The notes under the pieces were generated by a model, which worked only from the letters and a program-made list of their open reading frames with translations, did no database searches and was not told the origin of the DNA. 64,000 nt of DNA from assembly GCF_900105475.1 (NCBI RefSeq), contig NZ_LT629777.1, forward strand, positions 5,828,001 to 5,892,000. The letters are read 5' to 3'. Shown here piece by piece: positions 57,555 to 64,000 of the stretch (positions are counted from its first letter, which is position 1; every line of letters starts with the position of its first letter). The DNA comes from Pseudomonas asplenii. GTDB lineage: Bacteria > Pseudomonadota > Gammaproteobacteria > Pseudomonadales > Pseudomonadaceae. A program made the position numbers and the translations under genes.

Positions 57555-58903
57555 TGCAGTTCCTCCAGATGCACCCGGGCCACCAGACGCTCGCGCGGCA
57601 ACAGCAAAGACGCCACCGCCACCACCTGACGCAGGTTTTTGCTGGCACCGCCGCCGCCCGAGGGGCCATTGGTGTACAGGGTTTCCACTTCGTTACCGAC
57701 CCGCACGGCATCGGCCCGTTGCGCGCAACGGGCGGCAACACGCAGGCGGACTTCCCACGGCTCGCTCGCCACTCGATGGCCGAGGCGCTCGCCATGCAGC
57801 GAATCGACACCCATCAGTTCGGCCCGTACCTCCTCCATCTCGACGCCAATGATGCGCAAGCGCTCCAGTACCACCTCACGAGCCAGCCGCGCCCGGGCCA
57901 AGGCTCCGGGGCCGCCATAGGACATCTGCCCCTCGCCGATCCAGCCGTCCAGGTAACCTACCGAGACCTTCAGCGACTCCGGCCGCGCTTGCCCCGTGGC
58001 GCCTTGCACCTGCACCCGGTCCGCGCCCTGATCGGCAAAACTCACCTGGGAAAAATTCGCCGTGACGTCCGGGGTCAGGTAGGCCGCCGGGTCATGCACT
58101 TCGTAGATCAACTGCTCGGCGCAGGTGGCGCGGTCGACCCGGCCGCCGCTGCCAGCGACCTTGGTGATGATCGCTTCGCCCTGGTCATTGACCTCGGCCA
58201 ACGGGAAGCCCAGGTGCGCCAGGTCCGGTACGTCCTTTACGCCGGGGTCGGCAAAATAGCCGCCAGTGATCTGCCCGGCGCACTCGAGCAGATGACCGAT
58301 CAGGGTGCCGCGTCCAAGGCGCGACCAGTCGTCCTGCGCCCAACCGAACTCGAACACCTGCGGAGCAAGAAACAGCGACGGATCGGCGACCCGTCCGGTA
58401 ATCACCACATCGGCCTGCGCCGCCAGGGCCTGGACGATGCCCTCGACACCCATGTAGGCGTTGGCCGACACCAGCCGTTCGCCCAACTGCGCAACCGACA
58501 GGCCATTGTCCAGCAGTCGCTCGGGCTCGGCCTGCAGGACAGCCAGCACATCGTCGCCGGTGACGGCAGCCACCTTCAGCGCCGGCAGGCCCAACTCGAG
58601 AGCAATTCGCCGCACTTCCCGGGCCGCCGCCAGCGGATTGGCCGCGCCCATGTTGGTGATGATCCGCAAGCGCCGCGCGTTGCCGGCCACATAGGGCAGC
58701 ACCCGCTGCATTCGCTCGCGCAGCAAGGGGTCGTAGCCCGCCTCGGGATCGCTCAAGCGGGCCTGCTGGGCCAGGGCGATGGTCCGCTCGGCCAGGCATT
58801 CGAACACCAGATAATCCAGTTCGCCCTTGGCCGCCAGTTCCACGGCCGGCTCGATACGGTCGCCGGAATAACCGGCACCGGAGCCGATACGCAAGGTTTT
58901 CAT
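57551..58903 (-). CDS. DUF1446 / acyclic-terpene-utilization AtuA-like protein
   Basis: 450 aa from ATG 58903. The N-terminus RIGSGAGYSGDRIEPAVELA and the later NMGAANPLAAAREVRRIA, ITGRVADPSLFLAP and DQGEAIITKVAGSGGRVD are the DUF1446/AtuA blocks. AtuA is needed for citronellol/geraniate growth but its reaction is not defined, and this copy lacks the other atu genes (carboxylase, acyl-CoA enzymes). It sits instead with a CitMHS transporter and a LysR gene. ATG 58903 is preferred over an upstream start that adds 10 residues. Confidence 0.82.
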   Translation of the reverse strand: MKTLRIGSGAGYSGDRIEPAVELAAKGELDYLVFECLAERTIALAQQARLSDPEAGYDPLLRERMQRVLPYVAGNARRLRIITNMGAANPLAAAREVRRIALELGLPALKVAAVTGDDVLAVLQAEPERLLDNGLSVAQLGERLVSANAYMGVEGIVQALAAQADVVITGRVADPSLFLAPQVFEFGWAQDDWSRLGRGTLIGHLLECAGQITGGYFADPGVKDVPDLAHLGFPLAEVNDQGEAIITKVAGSGGRVDRATCAEQLIYEVHDPAAYLTPDVTANFSQVSFADQGADRVQVQGATGQARPESLKVSVGYLDGWIGEGQMSYGGPGALARARLAREVVLERLRIIGVEMEEVRAELMGVDSLHGERLGHRVASEPWEVRLRVAARCAQRADAVRVGNEVETLYTNGPSGGGGASKNLRQVVAVASLLLPRERLVARVHLEELQ

Positions 58904-58919
58904 CGCAAAGCCCTTCATT

Positions 58920-60212
58920 TCAAAAGACGCCAAGAAGCAACGCCGTCACGGTCATCAGCACCGAGGCGGCAAACAGGAATGGAATGGTGAAGCGCTGGTG
59001 ATCGGCCAGTTCGATCTTGCACAAGCCCACCAGCAGGAACGTCGCCGGAGTCAGCGGGCTGACCGGGAAACCGGTGGTGTGCACGCCGAGCAGGGATGCC
59101 TGGGCCACCTGCAACGGCTCGACCCCCAGGGCCTTGCCAACCTCGGCAATCACCGGCATCACCCCGAAGTAGAACGAGTCCGGGTCGAACAGCAGGCTCA
59201 GCGGCATCGACAACAGTCCCACCACCGTCGGAATCAGCTTGCCGTGTCCAGCCGGAATCTGCGCCACCGCCACCTCGGCCATGGCCTTGAGCATGCCGGT
59301 CCCCTGCATGATGCCGGTGAACACACCGGCGGCCAGGAGGATGCTGGCCATGGTCAGCGCGGTCTTGGCATGGGCATCGATGCGTGCCCGCTGGGCATCG
59401 ACATTGGGGTAGTTCAGGCACAGGGCGACCACGGTGCCGAGCATGAACATCACCACCGGGTCGACCCAGCCAGCGATCATCACCACCATCACCAACCCCG
59501 TCAGCAGCAGGTTGGCCCAGAACAGCCGGGGACGCCGCAACTGTTCTTCCTCGGCGCTGATGACCCGGGTCGGCACACTGTCCACCGCCGCGCCCGCACC
59601 CAGGCCGAGACGGCGCTCTTCAAGCCGCCCCAGCCACCAGGCAGTGGCAAAAACGAACAGCAGGCCGACGATCTGCACCGGGATCAGCGGCTGGAACAGA
59701 TCCGCCACCGGCACGTGCAGCGCCGCTGAAGAACGCAGCACCGGCCCGGTCCACGGCAGAAAATTGACCCCGGCGGCCATGGCTGCAACACAGGCCAGAA
59801 TGCGCCGGTCGATCCCCAGCCGGGTGTACAGCGGCAGCATCGCCGGCACCGTGACCAGGAACGTCACCGCGCCCGAACCGTCGAGGTGCACCAGCAGCGC
59901 CAGCAAGGCCGTGCCCATGACGATACGACTCGGCCGGGTGCCGACGGTGCGCAGGATACGGTCGATGATCGGGTCGAGCATGCCAGCATCGGTCATCACC
60001 CCGAAGAACAGGATGGCGAAGACGAACATGCCGACGACCGGGGCGACGTTCTTGATACCGGTGATGATGAAGGCGCTGGTCTGCAGACCGAAGCCGCCGA
60101 GCAATGCGGCGATGATGGGCAAGGCAATCAGCGCGACCAGGGGCGAAAGGCGCTTGCTCATGACAGCTGCAAGCAGACAGAGAATGGTGATGACACCCAG
60201 CGTGGCAAGCAT
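58920..60212 (-). CDS. CitMHS-family carboxylate:cation symporter
   Basis: 430 aa with about 11-12 TM helices. Blocks include [56 protein letters not shown] and [16 protein letters not shown], all typical of CitMHS (metal-citrate/proton) transporters. It is first in the minus-strand operon with the DUF1446 and ferredoxin-like genes, and divergent from a LysR gene. The substrate is probably a di- or tricarboxylate, or an acid metabolised by the DUF1446 pair. Confidence 0.88.
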   Translation of the reverse strand: MLATLGVITILCLLAAVMSKRLSPLVALIALPIIAALLGGFGLQTSAFIITGIKNVAPVVGMFVFAILFFGVMTDAGMLDPIIDRILRTVGTRPSRIVMGTALLALLVHLDGSGAVTFLVTVPAMLPLYTRLGIDRRILACVAAMAAGVNFLPWTGPVLRSSAALHVPVADLFQPLIPVQIVGLLFVFATAWWLGRLEERRLGLGAGAAVDSVPTRVISAEEEQLRRPRLFWANLLLTGLVMVVMIAGWVDPVVMFMLGTVVALCLNYPNVDAQRARIDAHAKTALTMASILLAAGVFTGIMQGTGMLKAMAEVAVAQIPAGHGKLIPTVVGLLSMPLSLLFDPDSFYFGVMPVIAEVGKALGVEPLQVAQASLLGVHTTGFPVSPLTPATFLLVGLCKIELADHQRFTIPFLFAASVLMTVTALLLGVF

Positions 60213-60343
60213 GGGAAGACTCCAGTGAGCCGCATCGCCAAGTCAGACCCGGGAGCGGACGGTTATTGTTTTCACAGGAGTATTGGAAGGCAGTTAAGCT
60301 TTGTAAATTGGAATGTTCACCGCCTTGCATTCGGAAAAACAAA

Positions 60344-61303
60344 ATGAAGAACTCCATGCAGCATATTCGCGCCTTCCTCACCGTGGCGCGCACCGCCAGC
60401 TTCACCCGCGCGGCGGACGAACTGCACCTGTCACCCTCGGCCCTGACCGTACAGGTGCAACAGTTGGAAGACTGGCTCGGGGTCGCCCTGCTTGAGCGCA
60501 GCCCACGCCAGGTCAGCCTGACCCATGCCGGGCAACAGGCGCGCGGGCCGATGGAGAAGTTGCTGCTGGACCTGGACAACATTGTCAGCGGCTCCCGCGA
60601 CCTGGCCAGCCTGCAGCGCGGCGTGGTGACCATCGCCGCCCTGCCCTCGATCTGCGCCGGTGCCCTGCCACCGGTACTGCGGGCGTTTCGCGAGGCCTAT
60701 CCGGGAGTCGAGGTGCGCCTGCGTGATGTGGTCGCCCAACGTATCGACGCGCTGGTCCGGGAGAACGAGGTCGACTTCGGGCTCGGCGTGCGGGCGCGCC
60801 TCAGCCATGGCCTGGACTTCGACGTAGTGATGGTCGACCGGCTCTGCCTGTTCGTGCCCGAGCAACATCCGCTGGCGCGTCAGCAGCGCGTACGGCTGAC
60901 CGACCTCAGCGGCCAACCGATGATCCTCACCGGGCGCGACAGCAGTGTGCGCGAACGGGTCGAACAATTGTTCGACGAACAACGCCTGACGCTGGTGCCG
61001 GGGCTGGAGGCCAACTACATGTCCACGGTGCTGGCCCTGGTGCGCCAGGGGCTGGGCATGGCCCTGCTGCCGGAATCGGCGGATGACCGGCTCAGTGGCC
61101 TCAGGCGCCTGCCGGTGGAGCACGCGGGGGTGAGCCGCGAAATCGGCCTGATCACCCGCTCCGGACAGTCCCTCGGGCCGGCACCGGCACGCTTTGCCGC
61201 CCTGGTCCGTGAACGCTTCACCCTGGCCGGAAATAGCCGATCAGAGCCGGCCGACGTTGTCGCCGAAGGTGCGGATCAGTTCCAGCAGCCTCTTGACCCG
61301 TAG
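60344..61303 (+). CDS. LysR-family regulator of the CitMHS-DUF1446 operon
   Basis: 319 aa from ATG 60344 (ATG 60356 also possible). The wHTH (about 5-62) contains FLTVARTASFTRAADELHLSPS and VQVQQLEDWLGVALLER; an effector domain follows from about 90. It is divergent from the CitMHS gene over ~131 bp. Its last 63 nt overlap the end of the opposing LysR gene. Regulation of the adjacent operon is inferred from position. Confidence 0.87.
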   Translation: MKNSMQHIRAFLTVARTASFTRAADELHLSPSALTVQVQQLEDWLGVALLERSPRQVSLTHAGQQARGPMEKLLLDLDNIVSGSRDLASLQRGVVTIAALPSICAGALPPVLRAFREAYPGVEVRLRDVVAQRIDALVRENEVDFGLGVRARLSHGLDFDVVMVDRLCLFVPEQHPLARQQRVRLTDLSGQPMILTGRDSSVRERVEQLFDEQRLTLVPGLEANYMSTVLALVRQGLGMALLPESADDRLSGLRRLPVEHAGVSREIGLITRSGQSLGPAPARFAALVRERFTLAGNSRSEPADVVAEGADQFQQPLDP

Positions 61304-62155
61304 CGGCAGGTTGCCGGCGGGATACACCGCGTGCATCTGCGGATTTTCGCCACTGCTGGAGGTCAGCCGGTACTCGGGGCAAACCCGCACCAGCCGCCCC
61401 AACTCGACCTCAGGCTCTGCCAGCCAGTCGGCCAGGCGGGCAATTCCCACCCCGGCCAATGCCGCCTGAAACACCGCAGCACCAGAACTGAAGCGAAATT
61501 TCGGATGCACTCGAAAGCTGATGGCCTGCTGCTCGTTGCGAAAATTCCACTCTTTAAGAATCCGCGGGGCAGTGTGCAGAATCAGCGAATGACGGTCCAA
61601 TGCCTCTATCGAATCGGGAGTGCCACGGCGCTCCAGATAGGCGGGACTGGCATAGAGGAATCGGGCGTAACTCCATAGCGGAAAGCCGATCAGGTCGCTG
61701 GATTGCGGAAAGGCACCACGAATCGAGAAGTCCAGCTTGCTCTTGGCTGGGTCGATGGTTTCGTCAGTGAAGATCACATCGATGTTCACCTGCGGGTAGC
61801 GCTCGCCATACTGGGCAATCAGCCTGGGCATGACCCCATGGCCGAGAAACTCCGGCGCCGAGAAGCGAATCCAGCCGTTGGCCAGGCCGCTGATACCGGC
61901 CAGGTCTTCATCGGCCTCACGTTGCAGATCCAGCATTTTGTAGGCATGCGGCAGCAGGCGCTCGCCGGCTTCGGTCAGGCTCACCGCGTTGGCCGAACGA
62001 TTGAACAGCTTGAACCCGGCGTTCTCCTCCAGGGCCTGGACGGCACGGGTTACAGAGCTTGGCGAGCGCCCCAGGGTCCGCGCCGCGGCGATGAAGCTGC
62101 GCTTGCGCGCCACCGTCGTGAATGCTTCAAGTTCAGCCAACATGTCCAGTGCCAT
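61241..62155 (-). CDS. LysR-family regulator divergent from the clavaminate-synthase-like gene
   Basis: 304 aa. wHTH about 5-62 (ELEAFTTVARKRSFIAAARTLG, SPSSVTRAVQALEE) and a LysR substrate domain from about 88 (WIRFSAPEFLGHGVMPRLI). It belongs to the branch with IRFSAP after the linker helix, common in aromatic and secondary-metabolite regulators. It is divergent from the oxygenase gene over 108 bp and convergent, with overlap, with the other LysR gene. Confidence 0.87.
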   Translation of the reverse strand: MALDMLAELEAFTTVARKRSFIAAARTLGRSPSSVTRAVQALEENAGFKLFNRSANAVSLTEAGERLLPHAYKMLDLQREADEDLAGISGLANGWIRFSAPEFLGHGVMPRLIAQYGERYPQVNIDVIFTDETIDPAKSKLDFSIRGAFPQSSDLIGFPLWSYARFLYASPAYLERRGTPDSIEALDRHSLILHTAPRILKEWNFRNEQQAISFRVHPKFRFSSGAAVFQAALAGVGIARLADWLAEPEVELGRLVRVCPEYRLTSSSGENPQMHAVYPAGNLPLRVKRLLELIRTFGDNVGRL

Positions 62156-62263
62156 CCCTCACCTCATTGCACTTTTTGCAATGTGGTATTGCAACACAAA
62201 AAGGTCCCTTCCGTTAGCCTTCGCGCTTAACCCACAGGGACGTAGGAATAGAGGAGCAAGGAC

Positions 62264-63349
62264 GTGTCAAAACTGGATGAAACAGTCAGGAATTCGGCCA
62301 GCCGAGTCAACGAAACAAGCGCGCATTGGTTGATCCGAAATCCACCGACTACTCCGTTGCAGGCCTTGCCCGAAATCCATGTGTCGTTCAACGAGCAACA
62401 ACAATGGCATGAAGCACTCAGCCACCTCGCCATCACCGATAGCGCCTCGGGTATCGAGCAGATGCCGGCGCTGGCCTGCCTGCTGGAGAAGGTGTTGAGT
62501 GCCGAGAAATACCAGGCCCTGCGCGACTTCCCCCGGTCCGACGCAGTGGCCCTGATCGTGCGCGGACTCCCGGTCGACCGGCAATTGCCGGCAACGCCCT
62601 ATGACCTCGAGCCCGGCATCGAAGAACTGCCGGTCCTGGCGGGCGCGATCCTCTCCGTTCTGGCGACACTGGGCACCCGCCCCGTGGGCTACGAGGGAGA
62701 AAGCCACGACACGGTATTCCGCCACGTCTCGCCCAAGCAGGAACGCGAGACCGAAACCAGTTCCTTTGGCTCGCGCCTGGGCCTGGGCATGCATGTCGAC
62801 AACCCACACCTGCCCTTGACCTGCGAACCGGTCACCGGACTTTCAGCCTGTCCCGAGTACCTGAGCCTGACCGGCCTGCGCTGTGAACTGGATGTCCCCA
62901 CGCGCATCGTCGCGATCCGCGATGTGCTCGATACCCTGCCCGAATTCGTCGAGCAGGAACTGCTGCGCCCGAACTTCAGCATTCGCCGGCCGGACTCGTT
63001 CGGCACGCAAGGTAATGTGCTGGAAAACGTGCCGCTGCTCTACAAACCGCAAGCCGGCGGCCTGCACTGCCGCTACAACAAGGCCGCCGTCACCGCGACC
63101 AGCGCCAACGCCGACTTCGCCATGCAATTGTTCGCGGCCACCGCCAACCACCCCGATGTCACCCGCCATATCCTGCTCCAGCCCGGCGACATGTTGATCT
63201 TCAAGAACCAGCAGACCCTGCACGCCCGGGATGGTTTCGCCCCCCGCTACGATGGTCGCGATCGCTGGATGATCCGGGTGTTCGGGGTCGATGACCCGGC
63301 GCGCGTGGTGCCACTGGACCCGACCCAACCCTTTATTGTCAGAGCCTGA
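62264..63349 (+). CDS. Clavaminate-synthase/TauD-like Fe(II)/2-oxoglutarate oxygenase
   Basis: 361 aa. The facial triad is visible as His-x-Asp in GMHVDNPHLP and the distal His in QQTLHARDGF, with the 2-oxoglutarate arginine in RWMIRVFGVDDP. Length and the HVDNPHLP form fit the clavaminate-synthase-like group, which includes amino-acid hydroxylases such as asparagine oxygenase, rather than true taurine dioxygenase. Substrate unknown. It overlaps nothing and is followed 4 bp later by the TSUP permease, so they form an operon. Confidence 0.83.
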   Translation: MSKLDETVRNSASRVNETSAHWLIRNPPTTPLQALPEIHVSFNEQQQWHEALSHLAITDSASGIEQMPALACLLEKVLSAEKYQALRDFPRSDAVALIVRGLPVDRQLPATPYDLEPGIEELPVLAGAILSVLATLGTRPVGYEGESHDTVFRHVSPKQERETETSSFGSRLGLGMHVDNPHLPLTCEPVTGLSACPEYLSLTGLRCELDVPTRIVAIRDVLDTLPEFVEQELLRPNFSIRRPDSFGTQGNVLENVPLLYKPQAGGLHCRYNKAAVTATSANADFAMQLFAATANHPDVTRHILLQPGDMLIFKNQQTLHARDGFAPRYDGRDRWMIRVFGVDDPARVVPLDPTQPFIVRA

Positions 63350-63353
63350 TTGA

Positions 63354-64000
63354 ATGTTTGATATCACCCTGCTGTGTCTCTTCGCCTTCGCTGCCGGTCT
63401 CATCGACGCCGCAGTCGGCGGAGGCGGATTGATCCAGATCCCCGCGCTGTTCAACATACTGCCCAGCGCGCCGCCGGCGGCCTTGCTGGGTACCAACAAG
63501 GTCGCGGCCGCCTGCGGCACGACCTTCGCGGCCCGCTCGTTCGTGCGCAAGGTGGTGATCGACTGGGGGCTGGTGATCCCCGCAGCCAGCGCGGCGTTTG
63601 TCATGTCGTTCTTCGGTGCGGCCACCGTGTCGGCCGTGCCGCAATCGGTGGTGCGCCCGGCGGTGCTGGTGCTGATCGTGCTGATGGCGCTCTACACCTT
63701 CTGGAAAAAGGACTTCGGTGCGCTGCACAAGCCACTGCGTATCGGCACCCGGGAAAAACTGCTGGCGGTGCTGATCGGCGGCGCCATTGGTTTCTATGAT
63801 GGCCTGTTCGGTCCCGGCACCGGCAGCTTTCTGATTTTCCTGTTCATCCGCTGCTTCGCCTTCGACTTCCTGCACGCCTCGGCCTCGGCCAAGCTGGTGA
63901 ACATCGCCACCAACGTCGCCGCGCTGGTGTTCTTCATTCCCACCGGCAACGTCATGTACCTGGTGGCCCTGCCCATGGCGCTGTTCAATATCCTCGGCGC
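63354..64000 (+). CDS. TauE/SafE (TSUP) family permease, cut by window end
   Basis: Partial: 215 codons to base 64000. It starts MFDITLLCLFAFAAGLIDAA, with VGGGGLIQIPAL, LGTNKVAAACGT, IGFYDGLFGPGTGSFLIF and SASAKLVNIATN, the paired-repeat signature of TSUP exporters. These move sulfite, organosulfonates or other small anions. The four-base spacing from the oxygenase gene suggests the permease handles its substrate or product. Confidence 0.9.
   Translation, partial: MFDITLLCLFAFAAGLIDAAVGGGGLIQIPALFNILPSAPPAALLGTNKVAAACGTTFAARSFVRKVVIDWGLVIPAASAAFVMSFFGAATVSAVPQSVVRPAVLVLIVLMALYTFWKKDFGALHKPLRIGTREKLLAVLIGGAIGFYDGLFGPGTGSFLIFLFIRCFAFDFLHASASAKLVNIATNVAALVFFIPTGNVMYLVALPMALFNILG

Overview
The window is a GC-rich chromosomal segment from a Pseudomonas of the fluorescens/putida type. 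The support is the order bkdR-bkdA1-bkdA2-bkdB-lpdV, an OprD-family porin, antR-antABC-catA, isonitrile hydratase and lhgO, all of which read as pseudomonad proteins. No tRNA, rRNA, CRISPR array or intact insertion sequence was seen. About 3 kb (29.2-32.4 kb) is clearly more AT-rich than the rest and looks acquired.

Layout. 1-5.5 kb: branched-chain 2-oxoacid dehydrogenase operon with its divergent Lrp-type activator (truncated by the window edge). 5.6-15.6 kb: AlkC glycosylase, a purine-type NCS2 permease, a two-TM histidine kinase, an OprD porin, LysR plus a LysA-type decarboxylase, a DUF2790 secreted peptide and a DUF1275 membrane protein. 16-28.6 kb: a catabolic island. Two convergent AraC regulators precede antABC-catA (anthranilate to catechol to cis,cis-muconate). 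After a PAS chemoreceptor comes an opposing five-gene operon (dienelactone-hydrolase/SnoaL fusion, SDR, StyA-like flavin monooxygenase, flavin reductase, outer-membrane protein) that resembles the indole-to-anthranilate (iif/ind) pathway. Read together, the two operons give a route from indole to muconate.

28.6-45.8 kb: a contact-dependent-inhibition type locus. A very large CdiA/FHA gene (about 13.8 kb, minus strand) is split by a 1-nt insertion in a TTT at 41423-41425. A second, opposite frame change near 32.4 kb separates the C-terminal toxin. Downstream lie the cognate small immunity ORF and a row of orphan toxin and immunity fragments. The fragments are separated by about sixteen half-copies of a short element with core ACGGGGACGGATTTATTT. 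One segment of roughly 270 bp is duplicated there. No cdiB is visible.

46-64 kb: KptA (RNA 2'-phosphotransferase) and a NADAR protein; a four-gene tripartite ABC efflux operon; a REC-CheC / PAS-GGDEF signalling pair; a GlxA-type regulator divergent from isonitrile hydratase; lhgO; a DUF1446 (AtuA-like) plus CitMHS transporter operon with a LysR; and a second LysR divergent from a clavaminate-synthase-like oxygenase followed by a TauE/SafE permease cut by the window end.

All family assignments come from reading the sequence and from knowledge of the families. No database search was run.
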